A DNA stretch of 64,000 nucleotides, taken from assembly GCA_016712315.1 (NCBI GenBank), contig JADJRG010000013.1, positions 2,082,001 through 2,146,000 of the forward strand. The letters run 5' to 3'. The translations under genes and the position numbers were made by a program. Below, in pieces: positions 9,509-18,349 of this stretch (positions are counted from its first letter, which is position 1; each line of letters starts with the position of its first letter). A model generated the notes under the pieces. The model made no database searches. It worked only from the letters and a program-made list of their open reading frames with translations, and had not been told where the DNA came from. The stretch is from Nannocystis sp. (GTDB lineage: Bacteria > Myxococcota_A > Polyangia > Nannocystales > Nannocystaceae).

Positions 9509-10692
9509 TCATGCCGCTCCGTTGCCGTCGGTATCGGGAGCGGTAAGCGCCGCGACGGCCTGGGCCGCGAGCGCGCTTTGCTTCAGGTGCACGTAGTAGC
9601 GCATCGTCGTCGACAAGTTCGCGTGCCGCGCGAGGGCCTGCAGCGCGTAAGGGCTCACGCCCTTGTGCGCGAGCAGGGTCAGCACGCTGTGGCGGATCCG
9701 ATGCGGACCGTAGACGGACAGACCCGCGCGCTTCTGGGCGTGGCGCACCCGCATGCCCAGGGTGCCCTCTTGCACGTGTGTTTTTGCACGTGGAAGATGC
9801 TGTGAGCGCTGAAGCGCCCATCCGGCACGAACACGAAGTCGCCCCGCGGCGTGTAGCCGCGCAGCGCTTCGGCGAGCCGCGGCGAGAGGGTGATCTCGCC
9901 GTCTTCGCCCTTCGCGGTGTCTTGCAGCCGGCCCCGCGACACGTTGCGACGGATCACCATCGTGCGCTCCTCGAGGCTGATGTCTCTCCACATGAGTCCT
10001 GCGCATTCGCCGATCCGCAGCGCGGCGTCGGCGAGCAGCAGGAAGAGCACGCGCTCCTCGGTGTTGCGCGCGCTCGCGACCAACGCCTCGAGGTCTTCGC
10101 GCGAATACACGTCGACCTTGGCGCGCCGCTGCTTCGGCCAGGTGATCTGGGGCAGCTCGTGCCCCTTGGGCAACGCGCCCTCGCTGCGCGCGTGCCGTAG
10201 CGCGACGCGCACGGCCTCGCAGGTCTGGCGGGTGTAGCCCTGAGACAAAGCTCTCTCCTGCCTCATGTGCGTGCGGAGCTGCGTGAGCGCCTTCTCGTCG
10301 ATCTGGTCGAGTCGAAGGGCGCCGAGCAGCGGGCGGATGTTCGCCCACACGGTTTCATAATGAACACGCGTCGAGTACTTGAGCTCGGCGACGTGGCTGG
10401 ACTCGAAGACGGCCCAGTACTCCGTGAGGGTCTTGATCGGGGGTGGGGTTGGTTTCGCGTCGTGGTCGGTAGCACCTCGTTTCTGCGCGCGGACATCGGC
10501 CGGTTGGCAGAGCGCGCGGAAGAGCTTGAGCGCCTCCGCGCGCCCCCACTCCACCGCCGCGGCCGCGTCCATGCCGGCCGGCGCGACGACGCGACGACGG
10601 ATCGGCTTGGCGGGATCGAGCGGGTGAGTGAGGTTGATGTCGACATGCTGGCGGGTTCGATCTTTGAAATATGGGCGGGTAGAGACTTCCAA
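9509..10692 (-). CDS. int: Tyrosine recombinase/phage integrase family (frameshifted)
   Basis: Site-specific recombinase likely responsible for integrating and excising the element. An N-terminal arm-type domain (RPYFKDRTRQHVDINLTHPL) and SAM-like core-binding region (YWAVFESSHVAELKYSTRVHYETV) precede the catalytic domain with AALRIGECAGLMW (catalytic Arg), PHRIRH (HxxR), LARHANLSTTMRYYVHL (His and Tyr nucleophile). The frame breaks at an A5 run near 9786; adding one A rejoins VQK to THVQEGTLGMRV, about 394 residues in all. The start is uncertain: I chose TTG 10692, but no good ribosome site is visible, and with one C fewer in the run at 10710-10714 the frame would continue upstream into the His/Cys/Glu-rich repeat ORF. 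The first codons lie inside the duplicated module. Confidence 0.8.
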
Positions 10693-10795
10693 GGCTGGAC
10701 TCGTTTCCGCCCCCTCGCTTCTTGACGTGGTGACGATACGAGATCGCGCGGCGCGAAGGCAAGCGCGCCGAGGCCGCAGGGCGCTCGTAGCCGCG

Positions 10796-11215
10796 CTCGT
10801 GGCCCTCTTCGTAGCCGCGTTCGTGGCCCTCTTCGTAGCCGCACTCGTGGCCCTCGCCGTGGCCCTCTTCGTGGCCACACTCGTGGCCCTCGTCGTGGCC
10901 CTCTTCGTAGCCGCACTCGTGGCCCTCGCCGTGGCCCTCTTCGTGGCCACACTCGTGGCCCTCTTCGTGGCCCTCTTCGTAGCCGCACTCGTGGCCCTCG
11001 CTGTGGCCCTCTTCGTGGCCACACTCGTGGCCCTCGCTGTGGCCCTCTTCGTGGCCACATTCGTGGCCCCCGCTGTGGCCCTCTTCGTGGCCACACTCGT
11101 GGCCCTCGCCATGGCCCTCTTCGTGGCCACACTCGTGGCCCCCGCGGTGGCCCCCGCGGTGGCCCCCCTTCGTGGCCACACTCGTGGCCCCCGCCGTGGC
11201 CCTCGCTGTGCGCCT
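10796..11215. repeat. 36-bp tandem repeats (copy 1)
   Basis: About eleven units of a 36-bp sequence rich in CTCGTGGCC. On the minus strand one frame reads as 12-residue units EGHECGHEEGH plus G, S or D (with Cys and His/Tyr alternating). On the plus strand another frame reads ALVALAVALFVAT. All units keep the 36-bp length except for a few shortened ones near 11150, which break the long frames. Confidence 0.85.
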
Positions 11216-11433
11216 GACACTTGCTGCCTGACGCGTAGGCGGCGGTCGCCTGACAGCAATCGCCACGGCGGCGCGTCGCCGCTGACGGCCAGGCGTCACC
11301 GCCTGCGCCGTCGCCTGCACGTGACGATCACGCGACCCGACCGCCGCCCGCCACGCCGCCCGGCGACCACCTCGGTGCACGGCGCCGGCACGCTCACCGC
11401 GGTGCCGAGTGGCTGCCCGCTTGCCGACCCCGC

Positions 11434-11980
11434 CGGCCAACACCTCGGGCCGCCGACCAACACCGTGGGTAGCCGGCCAACACCGTGGGTAGCCGGCCAA
11501 CACCGTGGGCGGCCAACATCCCTGGCAACCGGCCAACACCGCGGGCCGCCGCCGGCCAACATCCGTCGGCCAACCTCCGTCGGCCAACGCCCCGGGGCCG
11601 CCGGCCGACAGGCCAACACCCCGCCGGGCCGCCGGTCAACACCCCGCCGGCCGCCGGCTAACACCCCCGCCGGCCGCCGGCTAACACCCCGCCGGCTGCC
11701 GGCTAACACCCCGGGCTGCCGGCCAACACCGTGTGCCGCCGGCCAACACCCATGGCCCCGGGCCGCCGGACAGCACCCGCCGGCCAACGCCTCGGGGCCG
11801 CGGGCCAACAGGCCAACACCCAACACCCCGGGCAGTACCGGGCCGCCGGGTACCGCCTGGCCGCCGTCTCCGCGCGATACCTGGCGCTCCGGCCAACACT
11901 CCCACCAGCCGGGCAGCCGGCCGGGGGCGGGCCAACACCCAGTGTCGAGGGCCAACACCCCCGGCATCCAGCCAACATGC
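11434..11980. repeat. Interspersed GGCCAACACC array (copy 1)
   Basis: Roughly 22 copies of CCGGCCAACACC or close variants (GGTCAACACC, GGCTAACACC, GGCCAACATC), all in the same orientation and separated by 3-30 GC-rich bases. The array ends about 50 bp before the AT-rich promoter patch of the 84-codon gene. Frames through it are open only because stop codons are absent from the unit. A clustered binding site for a DNA-binding protein is one reading. Confidence 0.8.
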
Positions 11981-12027
11981 CCGGAAGCGAGCCCCCTCCG
12001 CGCGGGGGAGGGGCGCAATCGAGACAA

Positions 12028-12072
12028 TTTCATAACTTGACAATGCCGGCCGGCCTGGTTGATTTTCATAAC
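12028..12072 (+). promoter_or_regulatory. Promoter region with twin TTTCATAAC boxes (copy 1)
   Basis: TTTCATAAC occurs at 12028 and 12064, 36 bp start to start, flanking a TTGACA (12037-12042). This is an AT-rich island in very GC-rich DNA directly before the 84-codon gene at 12075, and it is preserved in copy 2. I read it as the promoter/operator of the small gene-kinase pair; the -10 box is not clear. Confidence 0.55.
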
Positions 12073-12074
12073 CA

Positions 12075-12329
12075 ATGGTCAGCCCCGCCCGCATCCTCAT
12101 CTTCACCACCAGCCGTGGTCAGCTTCGGCTCCGCCTGCCCGCTGCCTGCGTCGCCATCGAGGACGACCCCAAGCACTCGCGGGTCATTCGGGCGGAGACG
12201 CGCCTGCGAGAGTCCGATGGCGGAGAGTCGGTCGAGGTCGCGCTCTTCCCGGCCGCTGATGACTTCCTGTGGCAGATCATCGGTTGGCTGCGTCGACGGG
12301 ACGCCGCGTGTGTACGGAGGGGCGCGTGA
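12075..12329 (+). CDS. 84-residue conserved hypothetical protein before kinase (copy 1)
   Basis: MVSPARILIFTTSRGQLRLR begins a small protein without a recognised domain; the pattern suggests two or three beta strands followed by a helix (AADDFLWQIIGWLRRRD). Its TGA overlaps the kinase ATG (TGATG), so the two are translationally coupled. Copy 2 differs at only two residues, which favours selection at the protein level. It could be a kinase partner or regulator; that is inference from coupling only. Confidence 0.65.
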   Translation: MVSPARILIFTTSRGQLRLRLPAACVAIEDDPKHSRVIRAETRLRESDGGESVEVALFPAADDFLWQIIGWLRRRDAACVRRGA

Positions 12330-13397
12330 TGGCCGACGCGATCGCCCTGCACCCGCGCGGCCCTGACCTGCGCGGCCGCACGCTGCACGGCCGCTTCCGC
12401 CTCGACGGCCTCATCGCCCCCGGCGGCATGGCTGATATCTACGAGGCGCTCGATCTCCGCCTGCGCCGCCGCGTCGCGATCAAAGCGCTGCACCCCGAAC
12501 ACGGCCGCGCACCCGATCAGCGCCGCCGATTCTTTCAAGAGGCCGTGCTCGCCGCTCAGATCGATCACCCGCACGTGATCCCGATCTTCGATCATGGCGA
12601 AGAGCCCGCGCTCGGCGGCGAACCGGTGCTCTTCCTGGTGATGCCCCTTCTACAAGGCGTCACGCTGCGCCAGCGGCTCCTTGAGCCGGCGATGCCGATC
12701 GCCGACGCCCTGAGCCTCACGATCCAGCTCCTCGACGGCCTGGCCGAGCTCCACAAGCTCGGCGCCGTGCATCGTGACCTCAAGCCCGAGAACTGTCTTA
12801 TCGTTCAGCGTCACGGCCGCGATCACCTCATCCTGCTCGACCTCGGCCTCGCGAAGATCCACACCGGCCCGCTGCTCTCCATCGCGCCCTCCTCGGCCCC
12901 TGGCGTCCTGATCGGCACGCTCGCTTACGTCTCCCCCGAGCAGGCGCGCGAGCAGCCGCTCACTCCGGCCGCCGACATCTACGCCGTCGGCGTGATCTTG
13001 TTCGAGCTGCTCACCCGACGTGTACCTTTCCCCGGCACGAAGGTCCTCGAGGTGCTCAGCGCCCACGCCAGCCAGCAGGCCCCCTCCGTCACAGAGCGAG
13101 CGCCAGATCGTGGGATCTCCGACGATCTCGAGGCCCTGGTCGCCAGCGCCCTTGATAAAGATCCGGCCCGGCGCCCCGTGAGCGCCCACGCGTTCCGCCG
13201 AGCACTCGAGGTCGCGGCGGAGCAGGTGGCCCCCCGATAACGGCTACGAGCAAGCTAAGGCGAGCCTCACCGCCTGGCGCGACTGCGCGGACGATGAGGC
13301 CCTCGTGTACGCGCGCCACGCCGCGGAGCAGAGCTCCGTGTGGTCTCCGCTGGTGGAGCTGATCGAGATCGCAACCGACGCCGCTGGCCCGGCGTGA
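12329..13397 (+). CDS. Ser/Thr protein kinase (copy 1, C-terminal frameshift)
   Basis: Hanks-type kinase with LIAPGGMADIYEA (glycine loop, degenerate), VAIKAL (ATP Lys), VHRDLKPEN (catalytic loop), DLGLAK (DFG variant), YVSPEQA (APE variant) and ADIYAVGVILFELLT. There is no transmembrane segment, so it is cytoplasmic. The frame as written stops at 13240 after EQVAPR. Compared with copy 2, two bases are missing in the C6 run at 13224-13229; restoring them adds DNGYEQAKASLTAW and on to a stop at 13397, giving about 356 residues. It is coupled to the 84-codon gene before it. Confidence 0.85.
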
Positions 13398-13530
13398 TCG
13401 CGGGGGTGGCATCGTCCGCTGGCGCTCCTGGTAGGCATCGAGCCAAGGGACACGCCCGCGACGATAATTCCGCCAACGCCGATCTGGGCAGCCTGGCCGT
13501 CGTGAGCGGATGGCGATTACGCCCGATAGG

Positions 13531-13631
13531 CCCGACACGCCCGACACGCCCGACACCCGACACACCCGACACGCCCGACACGCCCGACACGCCCGACACC
13601 CGACACGCCCGACACGCCCGACACGCCCGAC
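13531..13631. repeat. 9-bp tandem repeats CCCGACACG (copy 1)
   Basis: About eleven units of CCCGACACG with occasional 8-bp slips. Simple-sequence DNA downstream of the kinase; no coding frame through it is credible. Also present in module copy 2. Confidence 0.85.
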
Positions 13632-13914
13632 CGCGCCTCTCCAGGTGGCCGACCGCAAGCACAGGTCGTACGTCCTAGGTTGCCGCCTGCCGACCGCCGA
13701 CAGCCGACCGCTCGTTGGACAGCCGATGCGGCGGGCGTCGGGTGAGCGCGATGGAGGGGTGTGTCCGGCCCGCGGGCTCGTGACGCTGGAGGGGTGTGAC
13801 CTGCCGGCGGGCTGTGACCTTGGGGAGCAGGGAGGGGGCGTGACCGGCCCGCGGGCTGCGACCGTGAGAGCGCGGAATCGACGTGACCTGCCGGCGGCTG
13901 TGACCTCGGGGGCT

Positions 13915-14290
13915 GGGTTGCTGGGTGGCTGGGTGGCTGGCCGTCACGAGTGCGCCAGTGCGCCCTCCGAGCGAGTTCACGCGCCGCCCGAGCGGGTTCG
14001 CGCGGGTGGGATCCCGGATCAGTGTTGAATCGGTGACGAATCGGCGCTGATTCGGCGCTGATTCGGTGATCGACGGTCCGGGAGCGAGCCCCCGGCGTCG
14101 AGCAGATCGGCGCCGCGTTCGGGCCAATCCGCTCGGACGGCGCCCTGGCGCGCTCGGACGGCGCCCTGGCGCGCTCGGACGGCGCCCTGGCGCGCTCGGG
14201 AAGGCCGCCGAGCCAGCCACCCAGCCACCCAGCCACCCAGCCACCCAGCCACCCAGCCACCCAGCCACCCAGCCACCCACCCAGCCACCC
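13915..14290. repeat. Inverted simple repeats and 21-bp triplication
   Basis: GCTGGGTG-type octamers at 13915-13949 face AGCCACCC octamers (nine or ten copies) at 14212-14290, so the strands could pair across about 260 bp. Between them a 21-bp unit, GGACGGCGCCCTGGCGCGCTC, occurs three times (from 14135). No gene is seen in 13400-14370. Confidence 0.75.
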
Positions 14291-14370
14291 AACACGCGGG
14301 CCCACCGCCCGGCCCTTCGGCATCATCGCCGCGCGGGCCAACGGCTCTGCGCCCCGACCTACAGCTCCGC

Positions 14371-14500
14371 GGGCTGGACATGGAGCCCAGCAACCTGCGC
14401 CGGCTGCTTCGGGGACCGTGATGCGGCTGCCGCAGTTGGGGATGGCCATGATCGCCAGCCGAGCCGCCACCTCGACCGGCGGCCCGCCGAGCTCGAGGAG
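14371..14500 (+). pseudogene. Remnant of a helix-turn-helix gene like the one at 15663
   Basis: The reading GLDMEPSNLRRLL followed after a gap by VMRLPQLGMAMI matches AGMRPSNLRRLL and TVMRLLPPLRMEAMI of the double-HTH protein about 1.4 kb further on. The middle is deleted and the frame broken. It is evidence for an earlier duplication of that gene. Confidence 0.5.
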
Positions 14501-14573
14501 GCCGCGTACGGGACCGGCGGCGACAGCCTACGTTTGGCCCCGTGAATTCGAACGAGCGTGCGGCTGAGCGCGC

Positions 14574-15107
14574 CTACCTTCGTTCGCTGGCCGAGCCGTC
14601 TCCGCTGGTCCCGTCTTCCCGCCGCTTCAGCGCATCTCGCACGACGCCAGCCAGGTAGCGGAGCGCGTCCTCGGGTTGGGCCTTGTCATTGCAGACCCAT
14701 TCGAGCCAGCGTTGCCGGAGGCTGCGCAGGATCGCCCGCTCTTGGTCGAACTCCTCCTCGTAGTCGCGCCGGAGCCGTTGGAGCTCGGCGTAGCAGTACT
14801 CGTGCTGTTGGATGGCGAGCTCGGTGAGGCGTCGCGTGGGTTCGAGGATGTCGTCGTGGCGAGGTGCGATGATGGCCGGTACGGGTTGCGGATCGCTGGA
14901 CGCGGGGCCGCGCGCGATGATCTCACCGTCGACCGCGGCGACGAAGCCGGGGCCGAGGTAGTCGCTGATGAGAGGGCGAAGTTGATCGAGCTGGCCGGCG
15001 GTGAGCGCGGTGATGTCCAGCGCGACGGTCCGCTGCTGGCCGGCCGAACCATCGGGCCGGAAGACCGTGATGCGGTAGCGTCGCTCCGGCTCGGATGCAG
15101 GTGCCAT
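14574..15107 (-). CDS. Hypothetical protein, 177 residues
   Basis: ATG at 15107. The N-terminal part, YRITVFRPDGSAGQQRTVALDI, looks like a small beta domain; the C-terminal half is strongly helical and charged (ELQRLRRDYEEEFDQERAILRSLRQRWLEWV), perhaps a coiled coil. No family is recognised. It diverges from the iteron-like array and the double-HTH gene, so all three may form one maintenance or regulatory unit, but only position supports that. Confidence 0.6.
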   Translation of the reverse strand: MAPASEPERRYRITVFRPDGSAGQQRTVALDITALTAGQLDQLRPLISDYLGPGFVAAVDGEIIARGPASSDPQPVPAIIAPRHDDILEPTRRLTELAIQQHEYCYAELQRLRRDYEEEFDQERAILRSLRQRWLEWVCNDKAQPEDALRYLAGVVRDALKRREDGTSGDGSASERR

Positions 15108-15144
15108 CGCATCATCGTAGCCGATGGCGACGCGCGAGGGTGAT

Positions 15145-15545
15145 CGGCGGGGCGCATCACGAGGTGGCGATCATGACCCGCGCGAGCTCGCCCAGGCGCA
15201 TCACGACGTGCAGCTCATGATGCGCATGCAGCTCATGATGCGGCGGGGCGCATCACGGGATGCAGCTCATGATGTGCATGCAGCTCATGATGCGCATGCA
15301 GCTCATGATGCGCATGCAGCTCATGATGCGGCGGGGCGCATCACGGGATGCAGCTCATGATGCGCGTGCAGCTCATGATGCGCATGCAGCTCATGATGCG
15401 GCGGGGCGCATCACGGGATGCAGCTCATGATGTGCACCACGGCGTGTAGCTCACGATGAGGCGAAGTCGATCGCGCTGGGCGGTGGGCGTTCATGACCCT
15501 CGCGGACGCGGCGGGGCGCATCACGGGTGCAGCTCATGATGCGCG
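15145..15545. repeat. Iteron-like array built on TGATGCGC
   Basis: CAGCTCATGATG starts at 15211, 15229, 15263, 15281, 15299, 15317, 15351, 15369, 15387, 15421 and 15529/15530, spaced 18 or 34 bp within the block. The 34-bp gaps hold CGGCGGGGCGCATCACGGG. The octamer TGATGCGC thus appears in both orientations (GCGCATCA). Periodic sites of this sort are typical of binding arrays such as iterons or centromere-like parS clusters. The array sits between a divergent gene pair. Confidence 0.85.
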
Positions 15546-15662
15546 TGCAGCTGGATCGCATCATGATCGGTCGGCGTGGACGATCATCGGGGCGCATCGT
15601 GAGCCCGCTTCCGGTAGGCGCGGTGAGCCCAATCGCCCGCTGTCGACGGCTACCATGGAACC

Positions 15663-17096
15663 ATGGAGGTCTCGACGTGGATGGCGGAGCTCCGCGACCG
15701 CGCGCGCTCACGCGGGGTCTCGCTGGCCGCGATGGCCCGCGCGGCGGGCATGCGGCCCAGCAACCTCCGCCGGCTGCTCTCGGAGAGCTCCGGGAGGCCG
15801 CGGCTCAACACCGTGATGCGGCTGCTGCCGCCGTTGAGGATGGAGGCGATGATCGGGACGACGCGGGCTCGTACGGCGATCGAGGTGGTCGCGGCCCTTG
15901 ATGTCGTGCGGCGTCGCCAGGGCGCGACGTGGCGATCATTGCTCGCCGGTCATGGTCGCGGTGTCGCGGCGATCGTGCGCCGGCTGGAGTCGGATCATGA
16001 AGCCCTCGGGCTTGACGTCGTGATGCGCTTGGCGGGCGCGCTGGCGCTCGAGATCTCGCTGGTCGATGCTGGCGATGATGCGCCCGCCTCACCGTCGGCA
16101 TCTTCCGACGTAGCTCACGATCATGATGCGCGTCGTCGGGGTCGGGGGCGTCATCGATCGCGCGCTCCCGAAGGTGCGCTCGACGCTGGCACTGATGGGC
16201 CGCCGGTGGCCACGCCCATCGACGCGCACCCCCGCTCCGACGATGCGTCACCGACGGCCGGCGCGAGCTGGCCGCCACCGCTTCGACCTCCGCGCCTTGG
16301 CCGATACCGCGACATGCCGCGGGAGCGACCCCGAACGTCGCCGCAGGTCACGACGTCGACGTTACCGCCGCCTTCACCGCCGCCATCGCCATCATCGTCT
16401 CCGCCGCCATCGCCGCGCGCGACGCCCGAGTACACCTTCGAGCATCGCCTGCTCGCCGCCCTCGCGCCGATCTCGGAAAACACCTGGCGCACGATCGTCC
16501 GCGCCATCGCCAACGTGGTCGCCGAAGTGCTCGAAGTGGAGCAGGATCTGCCCGACGATCTTGTTCGTCGTGTCGCCGACGGCACAGTTGATTTTTTCGC
16601 TCGCCTTCAGCGGCCGGCGACGTCCACCGCCGCTCCGGTAGATCCACGGGCCGCTGATGTGGAGGCTCAGCTCGCGCAGGTCCTCCGGCAGCGCGACACC
16701 TTCGCCTCGGTGATCGAGGGGCTTCGACAGCAGCTCGTAGACGAGCGCGCCGCGCGGTCAGCGATCGACCGCGAGCTCGCCGATGAGAGGGCGGCGCTCG
16801 CAGAGCTGCGTGGCCGGTTGGGCGAGCTGGAGCAGCAAGCGACGGCCAACGAGCAGGCCGCGACGTCCGCGACGGCCGCGCTCGAGGAGCAGGCGCAGCG
16901 GCACGCGCAGGCCCTCGCTAGCTTGCAGGCTGAGAACGCCGAGCTGCAGCGCGATCTCGAGGCGCTCCGCCATCTCGGGGCGCAGATCAAGACGATCGTC
17001 GCAGACCAGAACGCCATCCGGGCACCGGACGACTCGGCTCCTGCGGGACGGTCGAGTTTTGCCAGGAAACCTAGGAAGAAGGCGCCCACGCGCTGA
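15663..17096 (+). CDS. Double helix-turn-helix, Pro-rich, coiled-coil DNA-binding protein (KfrA-like)
   Basis: 477 residues from ATG 15663. Two HTH-like segments lie near residues 17-50 (VSLAAMARAAGMRPSNLRRLL) and 88-125 (TWRSLLAGHGRGVAAIVRRL). A disordered Pro/Ser-rich stretch covers about 200-255, a helical block follows (HRLLAALAPISENTWRTIVR), and a long heptad-rich coiled coil of Ala/Glu/Arg/Gln runs over about 330-450 before a basic tail (RKPRKKAPTR). The plan, an HTH head plus a long Ala-rich coiled coil, is that of plasmid KfrA-type maintenance proteins, though sequence identity cannot be claimed. It lies about 100 bp after the iteron-like array, its probable target. Confidence 0.65.
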   Translation: MEVSTWMAELRDRARSRGVSLAAMARAAGMRPSNLRRLLSESSGRPRLNTVMRLLPPLRMEAMIGTTRARTAIEVVAALDVVRRRQGATWRSLLAGHGRGVAAIVRRLESDHEALGLDVVMRLAGALALEISLVDAGDDAPASPSASSDVAHDHDARRRGRGRHRSRAPEGALDAGTDGPPVATPIDAHPRSDDASPTAGASWPPPLRPPRLGRYRDMPRERPRTSPQVTTSTLPPPSPPPSPSSSPPPSPRATPEYTFEHRLLAALAPISENTWRTIVRAIANVVAEVLEVEQDLPDDLVRRVADGTVDFFARLQRPATSTAAPVDPRAADVEAQLAQVLRQRDTFASVIEGLRQQLVDERAARSAIDRELADERAALAELRGRLGELEQQATANEQAATSATAALEEQAQRHAQALASLQAENAELQRDLEALRHLGAQIKTIVADQNAIRAPDDSAPAGRSSFARKPRKKAPTR

Positions 17097-17637
17097 CGAC
17101 GGCAACCCCGCCAGCGGCGATCTCACATCCGCGCCTCGGCTGCCAACGCAGCGTGCACGACCGTCGACCCTCGTACATGGCCATCCCACCCGCCTCCGCG
17201 CCGCCGCGGGCGCGCCTCCGCGACCAACGCCGCGTGCACGACCCTCGTACACGACCCCGCCTTCGCGCCGCCTTCGTATACGAGCGTCGCGCACGCGCGA
17301 GGCGAGCATCGGCCCGCTGGACCGCAGGCGACCGGCGCGCTCTTCACGCCTGGAGCGGTTTTGACGAGCAGAGGTGGCTCATTTCTGGCGAGCGTCGAAG
17401 CAGCGCTCGTCACGCGGGCGCCCTACGCCCTACCCGCGACGCCTCGCGACCGCTGACCACCGACACCCCCTCGCGGCGGCGTCCTCGCCGGGACCGCGCT
17501 CGCGCGGCGCGGGGGAACCCAAAAAAAGAACGAGAAAAAATACAACACGCCGTTGAAAAAAAAAGGGGGGGGGTAAACTGCCCAAGTATCTCACTTTGCA
17601 GATCATCCCTTCGGCGGATACGCCAGGAGTCGCCCCG
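17097..17637. other. Non-coding stretch with A9G9 tract before five-gene operon
   Basis: 17100-17300 has degenerate repeats of the type CGTGCACGAC...CTCGTAC; no gene is credible. At 17529-17573 are A-rich runs ending in nine A followed by nine G (17556-17573). The downstream gene begins 65 bases later with a good ribosome site (AGGAG, 17625-17629), so the tract could lie in its promoter. Confidence 0.6.
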
Positions 17638-18066
17638 ATGTGTAGCAAATCTACCCGACAGCAGCTCCTCGCCATGACCCGCTTTGACTTCACGTTTCTG
17701 GCCGGCGCCGCCAGCCAGACCCTGGTGATCGTCCCAGGGATCGACGTCAGCGCCTATTACCGCGCACAGCTCCTCATACGCCTTCATGCGTCGTCGATGA
17801 GCTCTGGCCAGAGCGTCGTGCTCGAACTCGACCATACCCTCCCAAGCGACGAAGATCCCGCCGAGTTTATCGATCGAGGCGCGACGGGCAGCCCCCTCCT
17901 CAGCGTCACCATCGACAGCACCCACACCCCGCCGCTGCTCCGTAGCGGCGAAGTCACCGGCCTCCAGGCCGCCCTACGGGTCCGGCTCGTCGCCACCCAG
18001 ACCAGCACCCCGCAGATCCCTTTTTTCGTCGAGATCAGCGTCGTCCTCGTGCAGCGCGACTCCTGA
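17638..18066 (+). CDS. Beta-rich hypothetical protein, paralogue A
   Basis: 142 residues from ATG 17638, chosen because AGGAG lies eight bases upstream and because the length then matches the paralogue at 18350. Shared features of the two are RFDFT near the N-terminus, a SDEDPAEF motif at mid-protein, LLSVT, and a C-terminal PFFVEISVVL/PFWVELSGDL strand. Predicted strands alternate throughout and there is no signal peptide. Function is unknown; the paired copies flanking a small gene suggest subunits of one assembly. Confidence 0.65.
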   Translation: MCSKSTRQQLLAMTRFDFTFLAGAASQTLVIVPGIDVSAYYRAQLLIRLHASSMSSGQSVVLELDHTLPSDEDPAEFIDRGATGSPLLSVTIDSTHTPPLLRSGEVTGLQAALRVRLVATQTSTPQIPFFVEISVVLVQRDS

Positions 18067-18077
18067 GCTAGCTTTTC

Positions 18078-18299
18078 ATGGCATTCTACACCAACAACAC
18101 CCGTTATCGCGCCATTGTCACGCTCCAGATCAGCGGACTCATCAGCCCTGACAAGGCGATCTCGATCGGCCCGCCGGCCACGCCTCGGCACGCTGGGGCG
18201 GCCCTGGGGATCGCCGACTGGGAGGTGCCCGCTGGCGAGTGCCTGATCCTCCACGAGGGCACCGAAGCGGCGCTCCTCGCGGTTCGCAACGCCCCCTAA
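18078..18299 (+). CDS. 73-residue hypothetical protein
   Basis: Starts 12 bases after the stop of paralogue A. The sequence MAFYTNNTRYRAIVTLQISG and IADWEVPAGECLILHEGTEA suggests a compact beta protein with one Cys. No family is recognised. Its placement between two paralogous genes with tight spacing supports a real gene in one operon. Confidence 0.55.
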   Translation: MAFYTNNTRYRAIVTLQISGLISPDKAISIGPPATPRHAGAALGIADWEVPAGECLILHEGTEAALLAVRNAP

Positions 18300-18349
18300 C
18301 ACCCGCCACCAATATTCGCCACAACCAGCAGCCCAACCTCCGAGGTCTT

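Larger units (their letters stand above)
10643..14013. repeat. Long direct-repeat module, copy 1
   Basis: From ACATGCTGG at 10643 to GGGATC at 14013 the sequence recurs at 25664-30402, interrupted there by an IS3 element. Contents in order: the first codons of the recombinase, 36-bp repeats, a GGCCAACACC array, a conserved promoter region, an 84-codon gene, a Ser/Thr kinase, 9-bp repeats and a GTGACC-rich tail. Copies differ by repeat number and scattered substitutions, so the duplication is not recent or is under different constraints. Confidence 0.9.

Noticed and set aside
9521..9528. GTTGCCGT inside the recombinase end as the true left core
   Set aside because: Host DUF4215 sequence continues leftward only from 9452; the 68 bases between are not host sequence.
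10628..12040. 470-residue hydrophobic plus-strand protein across the arrays
   Set aside because: It exists only because the 36-bp and GGCCAACACC repeats lack stop codons; all six frames are long there, and there is no ribosome site or domain.
12329..13397. Programmed frameshifting in the kinase
   Set aside because: The two copies break at different places and each is intact where the other is broken, which points to random indels or errors.
15145..15545. CRISPR array
   Set aside because: Units are tandem with 18/34-bp spacing and no unique spacers, the 34-bp gaps are filled by another repeat, and no cas gene is present.
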